A stretch of DNA of 64,000 bases from Bacillus sp. BHET2 (GCF_005938125.1 NZ_VCQN01000001.1:496001-560000); one strand, 5' to 3'; numbered from the stretch's first letter, positions 25,209-35,413 are shown. The notes: a model not told the origin generated them from the sequence alone. Numbers and translations: made by a program.

Positions 25209-26483
25209 ATGGAATCTTCATTACGGAAGAATAAATCGTTCATCACATTGATGACGGCACAGGCGATTTCGGGCTTGGGGGATTGGTTGAGTATTATAGC
25301 GATTATTACGTTGGTTGGGTTAAAATGGGAAGCAACGCCGATGCAGATGGCATTGATCATCCTGAGCCTGGCGCTACCGATGGCACTACTCGGACCAATC
25401 ACGGGAACACTTGCAGACAGAATGGAACGGAAGTCGTTGATGGTGTTTTCAGATGTGGTGAGGGGAGTGTTGATTCTTCTACTGACCCTGGCGACGAATG
25501 TGTGGATGGTTTATGGTTGTTTGTTTCTGGTGGGGATGTTCTCCTCGGTCTTTATCCCAGCGAAGAATGGCAAATTGAAGGAGCTTGTGCCGGATGAACA
25601 CATTAAAGCGGCCATGTCCATATCTTCTACTATCGATTCAAGCACGAAGATCATTGGGCCTCTTGTAAGCGGGATTCTCGTTACCTTGATAGGAACGTAT
25701 AATGTTTTCTATCTTGATTCGGCAACGTTTTTCCTTTCGGCAGTCTTGATTTTCATCCTGCCTAAAGCACTGAAGAATTCGGACGTTTCTGCGGGAGAGG
25801 AGAAGAAGGATGCTCCGTCTTTCAAAGAAGATATTAAACTAGGTCTTGCATTTATAAAGAAAAGCAATTTCTTACTGTACGGATTGTTTTTGCTTGGCGT
25901 CAGTTTGTTGATTCTCCAATTATCGGATTCTCAATTCATTATCCTCCTGCGTCAGTTAACGGACGTCTCACCGAATTTACTCGGGTATTTGGTGACGAGC
26001 GCAGGAGCCGGGATGTTACTGACAGGGATTTATCTTTCCAAGAAAACGGATTACAATGCTTTCGTCTATATGTGTGCCGGGGTACTTGGAATTGGGTTGG
26101 GGTTTGGTACAATGGGAATCCTGACGTATTATGATTTGAGTCTGTCGATGCTTTGGGTTCCGATCCTTGGTTTCCAGGCAGGGGCAGCTGCAGGACTCGT
26201 ATTCATCCCGTTCCAGGCAGCTACCCAGGAGAAAACGCCTGTTCATATGACAGGAAGGGTCTTTGGGGTCGTCAACAGCATCACGACGACAGCCACAATC
26301 ATCGGTCCGTTGGCAGGAGGAGTGCTTGCAACGTTTATTGGGATTATCCCATCCTTCATCGTGACGGGTTCATTGTTGATTATTCTATTTATCGTGTCCA
26401 TAACAGTGAGAAAGAAAGTAGTAGAGGAGGAGACAGATGTCACCGAAAGTCAGTCAAGAACACAAGGAGCAACGCCGCTCTAA
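25209..26483 (+). CDS. MFS transporter controlled by the adjacent TetR
   Basis: A 424-residue facilitator with about 12 helices. N-terminal FITLMTAQAISGLGDWLSIIAI and LADRMERKSLMVFSDVVRGV (motif A-type loop) are typical of the MFS_3/enterobactin-exporter-like branch that includes macrolide pumps. The last 47 bp overlap the TetR gene in another frame. The operator-bearing promoter upstream implies drug- or metabolite-inducible efflux. Substrate unknown. Confidence 0.92.
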   Translation: MESSLRKNKSFITLMTAQAISGLGDWLSIIAIITLVGLKWEATPMQMALIILSLALPMALLGPITGTLADRMERKSLMVFSDVVRGVLILLLTLATNVWMVYGCLFLVGMFSSVFIPAKNGKLKELVPDEHIKAAMSISSTIDSSTKIIGPLVSGILVTLIGTYNVFYLDSATFFLSAVLIFILPKALKNSDVSAGEEKKDAPSFKEDIKLGLAFIKKSNFLLYGLFLLGVSLLILQLSDSQFIILLRQLTDVSPNLLGYLVTSAGAGMLLTGIYLSKKTDYNAFVYMCAGVLGIGLGFGTMGILTYYDLSLSMLWVPILGFQAGAAAGLVFIPFQAATQEKTPVHMTGRVFGVVNSITTTATIIGPLAGGVLATFIGIIPSFIVTGSLLIILFIVSITVRKKVVEEETDVTESQSRTQGATPL

Positions 26484-27066
26484 CTTATTAGAAGCAGCCA
26501 GGGGTGTATTCATCGAGCATGGTTATGAAAAGACCACCATGAAGCATGTGATGGACAAAGCCGGTGTCAGCAGGGGAGGATTGTATCAATACTTCGATAA
26601 CAAAGAGGATCTATTTGAAGCCCTGATCGAGGAACAGCTGATGGAAGCCATCGATTCTTCCATCGAGGAGATGTTGAAAGAACAAGGATCTTATTGGGAT
26701 GTCCTATTGATGACCTTTCTCGGGAAAAACAAAAAGGCAACCAATGAAATGGATCCCTTAGCACCTTCCAAACTTGAATTCTTCATCACCGGACGGAATG
26801 AAAAGAGGAGGCAGGAATATGCAAGGAAGAGATTCCTTCAAGCATATGAAATGACCATCAACATCATCGAAGAAGGCGTGAAAGCAGGTGAGTTCTCTCC
26901 CCGATTCCAACCTGTGGTAATTGCAAAGGCGATTGTTTCTCACATCGATGGGATGGCGGTGGATCATGCCATCTTGGACTCTGAAAGTATACAGTTGAAG
27001 GAGCAGACGGAGTGGTTGATGGGGTATTTGGAGTGGGGGTTGGGTGTTGAGAAGGGGAATCGTTGA
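26437..27066 (+). CDS. TetR/AcrR-family repressor
   Basis: A 209-residue regulator. The N-terminal helix-turn-helix (about 12-58) reads LLEAARGVFIEHGYEKTTMKHV MDKAGVSRGGLYQYFDNKEDLF. The C-terminal ligand-binding domain is family-typical and uninformative about the ligand. It starts inside the MFS gene with GAGGAGGAGA as ribosome binding site, so the two are coupled. It probably binds the two GACA-N4-TGTC sites at 25140 and 25175. The final codons carry the first unit of the 20-bp array. Confidence 0.93.
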   Translation: MSPKVSQEHKEQRRSNLLEAARGVFIEHGYEKTTMKHVMDKAGVSRGGLYQYFDNKEDLFEALIEEQLMEAIDSSIEEMLKEQGSYWDVLLMTFLGKNKKATNEMDPLAPSKLEFFITGRNEKRRQEYARKRFLQAYEMTINIIEEGVKAGEFSPRFQPVVIAKAIVSHIDGMAVDHAILDSESIQLKEQTEWLMGYLEWGLGVEKGNR

Positions 27067-27148
27067 TAGACTCGCCATTTCGCTGATAAAATCAGATTTT
27101 CGCTGATATATTGAAATTATCGCTGATAATAGTTCAGTTTCGCTGATA
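27061..27148 (+). repeat. Degenerate tandem array, exact 20-bp period (array 2)
   Basis: CG(C/T)TGATA recurs at 27061, 27081, 27101, 27121 and 27141, exactly 20 bp apart. The first unit contains the TetR stop codon (TGA 27064-27066). The between-unit sequence varies but stays AT-rich. The core GCTGATA(A/T) differs by one base from the GCTCATA(A/T) core of arrays 1, 3 and 4. Confidence 0.85.
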
Positions 27149-27238
27149 AGTGATGCCTGTAGAAGAATAGCTTTAATCTAAAAAGGAAATAGTTTGAATT
27201 AGCAGAAAATATATGAAATAATTTCCATAACGATGGAT

Positions 27239-27371
27239 GGAAGGAGAAAAGAATGATTAAAATCATCTATCTCAACCCTTTTGATCATTAGACGGTTGTG
27301 TGTTGCTTTAAACCTCCTTAAAAAATAACGTGTCATCAGGTTATTTTTGAAAATGAAGGAGGAACCTTACA
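27239..27371 (+). promoter_or_regulatory. Leader with sequestered ribosome binding site: candidate translational attenuator
   Basis: CCTCCTT (27313-27319) is complementary to the MFS ribosome binding site AAGGAGG (27356-27362). An inner 9-bp stem (AAAAATAAC 27321-27329 with GTTATTTTT 27340-27348) stacks on it, so the pump is hidden in the default fold. The same CTCCTT can instead pair with AAGGAG (27241-27246), the ribosome binding site of the leader ORF. This is the logic of erm/cat-type attenuation, in which ribosome stalling in a leader peptide frees the downstream gene. Confidence 0.75.
27253..27291 (+). CDS. 12-codon leader peptide upstream of the MFS pump
   Basis: ATG at 27253 with GGAAGGAG 6 nt upstream encodes MIKIIYLNPFDH and stops at TAG 27289-27291, 80 bp before the MFS start. 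Leader peptides of this size precede inducible ribosome-drug resistance genes in Firmicutes. The strong ribosome binding site, and the exclusive pairing of that site or the pump's own site with the same CCTCCTT, argue that translation of the peptide is the sensor. Confidence 0.7.
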   Translation: MIKIIYLNPFDH

Positions 27372-28598
27372 ATGAACAGACAGTTGATTATTTTATTGAT
27401 CGGAAGAATTATTACGAATTTTGCAGATAGCTTTTATATGATTGCCACCATTTGGTATGTGAAATCAGTGACAGAATCGCCATTATTGATAGGATTGACA
27501 AGCGCTGTTGCGATACTGCCGGTGACCATCCAATTTCTATATGGTCCAGTCATTGAACGTTTCTCTAAGAAAAAGTTATTGTGTTCCGCTATGTTTGGTC
27601 AGGCGATTCTTGTAAGCATTATATCCATTTTCTACTTCACAGATCTCCTTTGGTTGCCTTTATTGTATGTGTTAATGTTTTTGGCTCTTTCGTTAGCTGA
27701 GAGTACATATCCAACGGAAAGTGCCTTGATCGAGTATCTGACTCCTAAGGGAAAATTGACAAAAGTGAACTCGATTTTTTCGTTTTCCTATCAAACACTT
27801 GATATAATTTGTGACGCGGTTTCAGGTATTCTGATTGCATTTGTTGGAGTTGGGGTCATTTATGTGACAAATAGCGCGATGCTGCTTCTGACAGGCGTCT
27901 TGTTTCTTCTTTATTTGAAATTACCGAAATCTAAGAAGGAAAGTGAATCTTCGAATTTAGGTTTTTTCAAACAATACAGGGATGATTTCAAAGAAGGGTT
28001 CCTGGTAGTGAAGTCACGGACAAGATTGTTAAGCATCATATTTGGTTTCATTGGCATGAATCTGATGGCGACGATGGGAATGGCGATGCTACCTGTTATC
28101 TCCCGTTCCCCGGCTGAGTATGGATTCTGGCTAACCGCTATGTCTGTTGGCACACTGATTGGAACCATTCTTTCAAGTAAGGTTGAAAACATTCCGCTTA
28201 ATCGAATAATGCCATTCCTTGCCCTTTGGTCGGGCGTATTCTGGGTATTGGCTTTCGTAGTTAAGGGCATTCCCTTGTTTCCCTTTGTCTTGTTTGCCTC
28301 ATCCTGGATGGGTATTGGCATATTAGGCATTTATGTCCAAACGTTAATTCAAGTGAATTTGCCGCAGGCTCATGTGGGTATCGGATTTGCATTCATCTCA
28401 TCACTTCTTGGGTCATTGAGCCCTTTAGGCTTCTTTGTTGGGGGAGTAGTGGGTGAACTGACTTCAGGTATCTTCCTTCTAAGTATATCAGGAGCAGGAT
28501 ATTTTCTATTTGCTGTTTATTTTTTAATGAATTCAAAGTTGAATACATTGACTAACGCTTTAAGTGTGCGCTTTGAAGACTCAAACCATTATTTATAG
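27372..28598 (+). CDS. MFS transporter, macrolide-efflux (Mef)-like
   Basis: A 408-residue facilitator with 12 predicted helices. The N-terminal FADSFYMIATIWYVKSVTESPLLIGLTSAV and the loop RFSKKKLL place it in the MFS_3 group, which includes MefA-type macrolide pumps. The attenuator upstream supports an antibiotic substrate, because such leaders respond to translation inhibitors; substrate identity is inference. The last codons and the stop are part of a 22-bp perfect inverted repeat. No regulator gene is adjacent. Confidence 0.9.
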   Translation: MNRQLIILLIGRIITNFADSFYMIATIWYVKSVTESPLLIGLTSAVAILPVTIQFLYGPVIERFSKKKLLCSAMFGQAILVSIISIFYFTDLLWLPLLYVLMFLALSLAESTYPTESALIEYLTPKGKLTKVNSIFSFSYQTLDIICDAVSGILIAFVGVGVIYVTNSAMLLLTGVLFLLYLKLPKSKKESESSNLGFFKQYRDDFKEGFLVVKSRTRLLSIIFGFIGMNLMATMGMAMLPVISRSPAEYGFWLTAMSVGTLIGTILSSKVENIPLNRIMPFLALWSGVFWVLAFVVKGIPLFPFVLFASSWMGIGILGIYVQTLIQVNLPQAHVGIGFAFISSLLGSLSPLGFFVGGVVGELTSGIFLLSISGAGYFLFAVYFLMNSKLNTLTNALSVRFEDSNHYL

Positions 28599-28638
28599 GC
28601 TTCCCACCGAAATACCTGGGAAGCCTATAAATAATGGT
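28585..28638. terminator. 22-bp perfect inverted repeat across the MFS stop codon
   Basis: Bases 28585-28606 and 28617-28638 are exact complements around a 10-nt loop. The left arm contains the last three codons and the TAG stop of the MFS gene. No T-run follows. It may act as a strong mRNA 3' stabiliser or terminator; unusual because it is partly coding. Confidence 0.75.
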
Positions 28639-28681
28639 ACCAACTTTACCATGTGATGAAAACCGAGAGGAGTAAATGCAA

Positions 28682-28849
28682 ATGAGAACTTTATTGTTAG
28701 TGCTGGCTGGTATTCTCTTCGCTTTACTAGGTTATTCCTTAGGAATGAGTGGAAATGACAAATGGACCATTTTATTCTTATATCTGGTAGCTGCATCGAG
28801 CTTTTTCACTCTAGCCATTTTAATGATTAAAAACAAAACGAGAAAGTAA
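28682..28849 (+). CDS. Small two-helix membrane protein (55 aa)
   Basis: ATG 28682 with GAGAGGAG about 7-10 nt upstream; stop TAA 28847. The translation begins MRTLLLVLAGILFALLGYSLG, has a short GNDK hairpin, then a second helix ILFLYLVAASSFFTLAILMI and a basic tail KNKTRK. A hairpin of two helices with a positively charged C-terminus is typical of small membrane regulators or of pump-associated peptides. Its place right behind the MFS pump suggests, but does not prove, a link. Confidence 0.7.
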   Translation: MRTLLLVLAGILFALLGYSLGMSGNDKWTILFLYLVAASSFFTLAILMIKNKTRK

Positions 28850-28947
28850 TAGTGTCTAACATATGACATCCGTTTTTTTGATGGTATTCAATGGTGTTTT
28901 TCCTCTGCATCAGATATTCAATGATAACAACTCAGTTGGTGGAAAGG

Positions 28948-29472
28948 TTATCTGCTCTCTTCCTTCTTTTGTAGCGGACTAAAGTGATTTCTCGTACTCA
29001 AGTAATGGGAGACGAAATAGATTGCTGTATAGATAGGGAATGAGTAGATGTATTTCCATCCAGTGTAAACGACAAGGCCGCTCCAAACTGAAACTGGTTC
29101 TGCTATGAATGAAATCGATAGGCCGAATAGGATCCCTTTTTTAAGAAAACTTGCAGCGGGTCTGATTTGAATGAAAACAATCGTTAGAATAGGAATCAGT
29201 GTAATATCCCATGGTTTATAGGACGGTGAGAAGGGGAGAACCTCATAATTGTAATGCCATAAACCTAATTGAACCCCTATACTGTCCAGCCAAATGGAGA
29301 TAAATATGACAAAAAAAGAAACGTAAAGTAACCGATGGGTACTTTCTTTTGGACGGTATTTAGTCCATATGATCCAGGGAATTACCGTAAGAAGGACACC
29401 GAGCCACCAATGCCAGGTGAATAGAACATCTTCTCTCCATAAATCGAGTTTATCTAAGTATACTTGATGCAT
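28948..29472 (-). CDS. CBO0543-family integral membrane protein
   Basis: A 174-residue protein with five to six hydrophobic helices. The N-terminal LFTWHWWLGVLLTVIPWIIW and the mid-protein LDSIGVQLGLWHYNYEVLPF and PWDITLIPILTIVFIQ are the landmarks I associate with the CBO0543 family of Firmicute membrane proteins. Function unknown. No recognisable partner. Confidence 0.72.
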   Translation of the reverse strand: MHQVYLDKLDLWREDVLFTWHWWLGVLLTVIPWIIWTKYRPKESTHRLLYVSFFVIFISIWLDSIGVQLGLWHYNYEVLPFSPSYKPWDITLIPILTIVFIQIRPAASFLKKGILFGLSISFIAEPVSVWSGLVVYTGWKYIYSFPIYTAIYFVSHYLSTRNHFSPLQKKEESR

Positions 29473-29637
29473 GGTTGCGTAAATTTTGTGAACTTTTTGT
29501 TCGATGATCCTTCCCCACCTGACTATTTGGTTTGTATACCATTGTCGGTTCTTTCAGCGTTTACCAGAAATGAGTTTATTCTGTAGTATAAGATACAAAG
29601 AAGGATTTATTCATACTAACGCCATAATGCAAAAGGA

Positions 29638-29671
29638 CAGGTACCATGGACGAAATGATCCGCGGTACCTG
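29638..29671. other. Hairpin CAGGTACC / GGTACCTG in a 300-bp gap
   Basis: An 8-bp stem with an 18-nt loop between the divergent CBO0543 gene and the YdcZ operon. The minus strand reads GGTACCGCGG, reminiscent of a T-box core. The gap 29473-29775 otherwise holds only the Crp-type site and a promoter, listed separately. Confidence 0.45.
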
Positions 29672-29708
29672 ATCTTTCGTTTACTAAACGATAAATTCGG
29701 CAACCCTT

Positions 29709-29750
29709 AGGACATATGTCCTTTCACAATCCTTCAGCCTCCTGTTTAAT
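29709..29750 (+). promoter_or_regulatory. Promoter with Crp/Fnr-type palindrome near -41.5
   Basis: The perfect 14-bp palindrome AGGACATATGTCCT (29709-29722) directly precedes a -35-like TTCACA (29723-29728), a 16-bp spacer and TTTAAT (29745-29750). With a start near 29757 the dyad centre falls at about -41.5, the classic class II activator position of Crp/Fnr proteins. The operon encodes a Crp/Fnr regulator, so autoactivation is likely. Confidence 0.7.
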
Positions 29751-29775
29751 AGAACAAAGAATAGGAGGATGAACG

Positions 29776-30201
29776 ATGAAAGGTGCTTTATTTGCCCTGC
29801 TTGGGGGTCTTTGCATCACCATGCAGGGGATTTTCAATGCAAGAATGAGTGACGCGATTGGCGGGTGGCATACGACTTCGATGGTTCACCTTGTGGCCTT
29901 TACGATTGCGATGACAATATATATGAAAGTACGAGATGGAAGAGGTAGGAGCTTCAAGCAAGTGCCGTTCCTGTATTTAATCGGAGGCACGTTTGGTGTA
30001 ATTGTGGTGTTCTCTGAACTGACAGCGATTCACATGATCGGTCCGGCATCGGCCATTGCGATCCTCCTGGTAGCACAGATCGGGACAGCATTCCTTATTG
30101 AGTCACGGGGATGGTTCGGTGAGAAGCGGATCCCTGTAACGGCGAGGCAAGCTGTGGGGCTCGTGATGATGCTTGCAGGCGTCATCCTGTTCCAAGTGTA
30201 G
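29776..30201 (+). CDS. YdcZ/DUF606-type DMT transporter, first of a pair
   Basis: A 141-residue protein with five hydrophobic helices. MKGALFALLGGLCITMQGIFNARMSDAIGGWHTTSMVHL is the family N terminus, and the later GPASAIAILLVAQIGTAFLIE and WFGEKRIPVTARQAVGLVMML fit DUF606. Such half-size members of the drug/metabolite transporter superfamily usually act as pairs; the partner is two genes downstream. Substrate unknown. Confidence 0.88.
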   Translation: MKGALFALLGGLCITMQGIFNARMSDAIGGWHTTSMVHLVAFTIAMTIYMKVRDGRGRSFKQVPFLYLIGGTFGVIVVFSELTAIHMIGPASAIAILLVAQIGTAFLIESRGWFGEKRIPVTARQAVGLVMMLAGVILFQV

Positions 30202-30217
30202 AAGAAGGAGTTAGACG

Positions 30218-30913
30218 ATGAAAGAAATACAAGGGGCTCTGCCCAATCACTATATTAAACAATTCGAACTGGATGAGTTATTTCCAACGGATTTCAGAAA
30301 ATATATCAAAACGTATTCCTTTGAAAAAGGGGATGTCTTATTTTCCACGGGCGAAGAGCTCGACGAACTTTACTTCCTTATGGAAGGGAAAATCAAAATC
30401 TTCACCCATACACCTGAAGGAAAGCTATTGATCAACCGGTTCAAGCGTCCACTTGCCCTGATCGGGGATGTGGAATATGCGAAGGGTACGGCAGTCCTTA
30501 ATTCCGTGGAAGCCGTCACGGATGGGGTATTCCTATCGGTTCCTTTCACCGATTTGACAAGACTTGAGAAGGAGCATCCGGCGATCATGCGCTTTCTATT
30601 TGATACGGTAGCCCATAAGTTTTACACAGAATCACATATCACGAGTATGCACATGCTGTATCCCGTTGAAGTGCGACTAGCCAGTTACCTGCTATCCATT
30701 TCAGAAGCAGGGGAAGGGACGATGTTTCATCAGGAAATGCATACATCCAATCTTATGGAGCTCGCGGAATGGATTGGTACGAGCTATCGTCACCTTAACC
30801 GAGTACTGAAGAAGATGGCGTCAGACGAACTAATCGAGCGGGTCAACGGTTCCATCACCATCAAAGATCTTGAAAAACTCAGCATCCTTGCGAAAGGAAA
30901 CATCTATGAATAA
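30218..30913 (+). CDS. Crp/Fnr-family regulator between two transporter halves
   Basis: A 231-residue regulator. The cyclic-nucleotide-binding-type beta-barrel (about 25-130; FEKGDVLFSTGEELDELYFLMEG, then RPLALIGDVEY) precedes a dimer helix and a winged helix (about 165-215; NLMELAEWIGTSYRHLNRVLKKM). The usual Arg-Ser pocket for cAMP is not seen, and there are no clustered Cys for an iron-sulfur centre, so the effector is unknown. Overall similar to YeiL-type proteins. It starts 16 bp after the first transporter and ends 12 bp before the second. Confidence 0.9.
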   Translation: MKEIQGALPNHYIKQFELDELFPTDFRKYIKTYSFEKGDVLFSTGEELDELYFLMEGKIKIFTHTPEGKLLINRFKRPLALIGDVEYAKGTAVLNSVEAVTDGVFLSVPFTDLTRLEKEHPAIMRFLFDTVAHKFYTESHITSMHMLYPVEVRLASYLLSISEAGEGTMFHQEMHTSNLMELAEWIGTSYRHLNRVLKKMASDELIERVNGSITIKDLEKLSILAKGNIYE

Positions 30914-30925
30914 GGAGAGGCTCAT

Positions 30926-31405
30926 ATGTATGGAGTAGGATTAGCGATTATCGCAGGAATATTGATCAGCCTGCAAAATGTATTTAATGCCCGTGTCAGT
31001 GAAAAAACCGGTCCATGGGCAACGACGAGCCTGGTCCTTGGACTTGGTCTTGTCTGTTCATTACCAGTCTTCTATACAATGGAGGATAAAAGTCTATTGG
31101 ACTTTAGCGGGATCAATCCGATCTTTCTGTTCAGCGGTGTGTTCGGAGTCGGGATTGTGTTCTTCCTGATGAGGGGCGTTACCTTGATCGGTCCAGCGTA
31201 TGCGATCTCGATCGCACTCATTTCACAAATCACCATCGCATTTATCGTCAATACAGGAGGCTGGTTCGGATTTGAGCCTTCTTCACTTTCCTGGGAGAAG
31301 TTGCTCGGGATTGGGTTGTTGATTGGTGGGGTATTGGTTTATAAGTTGGAGAAGCGGACGACAGTTAAGGAAAATGATGTGGTTCGAGAGAGAATCGGAG
31401 CTTGA
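30926..31405 (+). CDS. YdcZ/DUF606-type DMT transporter, second of the pair
   Basis: A 159-residue paralogue of the gene at 29776: AIIAGILISLQNVFNARVSEKTGPWATTSLVLGLG aligns with its N terminus, GPAYAISIALISQITIAFIVNTGGWFG with its C half. Five helices. The pair probably forms a heterodimeric transporter controlled by the Crp/Fnr protein encoded between them. Ends with a charged cytoplasmic tail. Confidence 0.88.
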   Translation: MYGVGLAIIAGILISLQNVFNARVSEKTGPWATTSLVLGLGLVCSLPVFYTMEDKSLLDFSGINPIFLFSGVFGVGIVFFLMRGVTLIGPAYAISIALISQITIAFIVNTGGWFGFEPSSLSWEKLLGIGLLIGGVLVYKLEKRTTVKENDVVRERIGA

Positions 31406-31525
31406 TAGGTGCATCATAAATGTGTGATTTTACTTACGACCTGACCACGTTTGTGGAAGGGAGTTCCCGATCCTTTATGAGTTTTAGCATACTAGCTTGT
31501 TAAGTGTTCGAACGGGATATTGTAG

Positions 31526-31571
31526 ATGAGCATCTCATGTAAAATATGGGGCTTTTCCAAATATATGAGCC
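31526..31571 (-). repeat. Short periodic array (array 3)
   Basis: ATGAGC (31526), ATGGGGC (31546) and ATATGAGCCG (31563, ATG at 31565) are spaced 20 and 19 bp, matching array 1 in sequence, period and orientation. It lies in the convergent gap between the transporter operon and katG. Confidence 0.65.
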
Positions 31572-31604
31572 GTTTGTCGGAAAATCTTGACGTATCAGAC
31601 AAAA

Positions 31605-31639
31605 AATAAGCCTCCTCCCAAAATGGGAAGAGGCTTATT
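31605..31639. terminator. katG terminator (may serve both strands)
   Basis: AATAAGCCTC-C-TCCCA (31605-31620) pairs with TGGGA-A-GAGGCTTATT (31624-31639) with one mismatch; on the minus strand it continues into TTTTTTG. Confidence 0.88.
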
Positions 31640-31644
31640 TCGTT

Positions 31645-33861
<2,217 letters not shown>

Positions 33862-33931
33862 CTATTCACCTTCCTGTTTCATGAAATTGTGTTGCAACCA
33901 TTATCACAAAAGTTAAAAATAGTGAGATAAT

Positions 33932-33946
33932 TATAATGATTATTAT
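33932..33946 (-). promoter_or_regulatory. PerR box upstream of katG
   Basis: TTATAATGATTATTA matches the Bacillus PerR consensus TTATAATNATTATAA at all defined positions but one (next to last). It lies upstream of the minus-strand katG; a second, weaker TTATTATTATAATAG follows. Fur boxes are similar, but katG context favours PerR. The rest of the gap 33859-34255 shows no gene. Confidence 0.8.
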
Positions 33947-34255
33947 TTATTATTATAATAGATTAGAATATTTATTGAAAGTATGAAGCATCAAGGAATG
34001 GTGAATTTTACACATTATTAACAAAAAAGCATGATCTAAGTGAAATAAAGTAGCTATCACACTGGAGTAATATGTGAGTGTAAACGTGCAATTTTTTCTT
34101 TTTCGGAAAGGGTATTCTGTACGATTCTTGGTGCACGATCGGGGCAGCCAAACGTTAAAAGGACAATTTCTAAATCACCCATTCGATCCATACAATGATT
34201 AATACGTTTACCTGTGTCGTATGAATCATGTATAAACTGAGGGGAGTCGTTAATT

Positions 34256-35413
34256 TTGGGAAAAGAAACACGTAATGTACCGCAGCCAATCAGGAAGGAT
34301 GGTGCCGGTTTTGTGGATCTTGGTCCGAGGGATGTTATGCGTGATATTGAGAACCCTGACTTTCTCGTTCCACCGCCAACCGATGCGGGTACGGTCCCCA
34401 ACTTAAAGTTTTCATTCTCCGATACTCCTATGACGTTAAAGCATGGTGGGTGGTCTCGGCAGGTGACGACTAGAGAGTTGCCGATCGCCACTACACTTGC
34501 AGGAGTAAATATGGCTTTAACATCGGGGGGTGTTAGGGAATTACATTGGCATAAAGAATCTGAGTGGGCCTACATGATTTGGGGAAAGGCGCGCATCACT
34601 TCAGTCGATCAGGACGGACGGAACTTTATCGCTGATGTCGGCCAAGGAGATTTGTGGTTCTTTCCGCCAGGGATCCCACACTCGATTCAAGGACTGGAAG
34701 GGGGATGCGAGTTCTTACTCGTATTCGATGACGGCAGTTTCTCTGATCTCGATACTTTTTCGATTTCCGATTATCTCGCCCATACACCTAAAGAAATTCT
34801 TTCGGCCAATTTCGGTGTGCCGGAAAGTGAGTTTGCGAAAATCCCGAAACAACAATTATACATCTTTCAGGGAAAGGTACCAGGATCGCTTGAAAGCCAA
34901 CAAGTAGAGGATCCCTCTGGAAATGTGCCAAAGAGCTTCACACATCGGCTGCTTGCACAGGAGCCTGAAGTATTTCCGGGCGGATCTGTACGCATAGTTG
35001 ATTCCAGAAACTTTCCCGTTTCGGTTACAACAGCGGCAGCATTAGTAGAAGTCAAACCGGGTGCTATGAGGGAAATGCATTGGCACCCGACAGATGAGTG
35101 GCAGTATTATTTGACCGGGACCGCACGAATGACTGTATATGCGGCCGATGGTCAAGCTCGAACGTTCGATTACCGAGCAGGTGATGTTGGGTATGTACCA
35201 GAGCCGTTTGGACATTACATCCAGAATACCGGTAATACTACACTATGGTTTCTGGCTATCTTCAAAACCGATCGGTATGCTGACTTGTCACTGGACCAGT
35301 GGATGGCGCTTACGCCTCATGAGTTGGTACAGGAGAACTTACACGTAGGAACGGAATTAATAAATGCTTTGCGAAAAGAGAAAGTGCAAGTGGTAAAATA
35401 TCCTGGTTCCTAA
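34256..35413 (+). CDS. Oxalate decarboxylase-like bicupin with altered lid
   Basis: A 385-residue double cupin, TTG start with GAGGGGAG 9 nt upstream. Manganese sites: HWHKESEW and the His of GIPHSIQ in cupin 1; MHWHPTDEW and the His of FGHYIQN in cupin 2. Overall it follows Bacillus subtilis OxdC/OxdD closely ([11 protein letters not shown]...LAHTPKEI). The lid loop that controls chemistry is SENS in OxdC but SDLD here, replacing the proton-donating Glu by Asp, and cupin 2 is one residue shorter between its His pair and Glu. No signal peptide, as in OxdD, which is a spore-coat protein. Decarboxylase versus oxidase activity cannot be assigned. Confidence 0.88.
   Translation: MGKETRNVPQPIRKDGAGFVDLGPRDVMRDIENPDFLVPPPTDAGTVPNLKFSFSDTPMTLKHGGWSRQVTTRELPIATTLAGVNMALTSGGVRELHWHKESEWAYMIWGKARITSVDQDGRNFIADVGQGDLWFFPPGIPHSIQGLEGGCEFLLVFDDGSFSDLDTFSISDYLAHTPKEILSANFGVPESEFAKIPKQQLYIFQGKVPGSLESQQVEDPSGNVPKSFTHRLLAQEPEVFPGGSVRIVDSRNFPVSVTTAAALVEVKPGAMREMHWHPTDEWQYYLTGTARMTVYAADGQARTFDYRAGDVGYVPEPFGHYIQNTGNTTLWFLAIFKTDRYADLSLDQWMALTPHELVQENLHVGTELINALRKEKVQVVKYPGS

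Noticed and set aside
29638..29680. T-box riboswitch on the minus strand (GGTACCGCGG)
   Set aside because: Only the short core matches; the preceding AGGG, the specifier stem and a proper terminator/antiterminator pair are missing, and the downstream gene is not amino-acid related.
29504..29710. Plus-strand 68-codon ORF
   Set aside because: No ribosome binding site; it covers the hairpin and promoter region of the YdcZ operon.
34057..34491. Minus-strand 144-codon ORF
   Set aside because: Antisense to the well-supported bicupin gene; no ribosome binding site or family resemblance.
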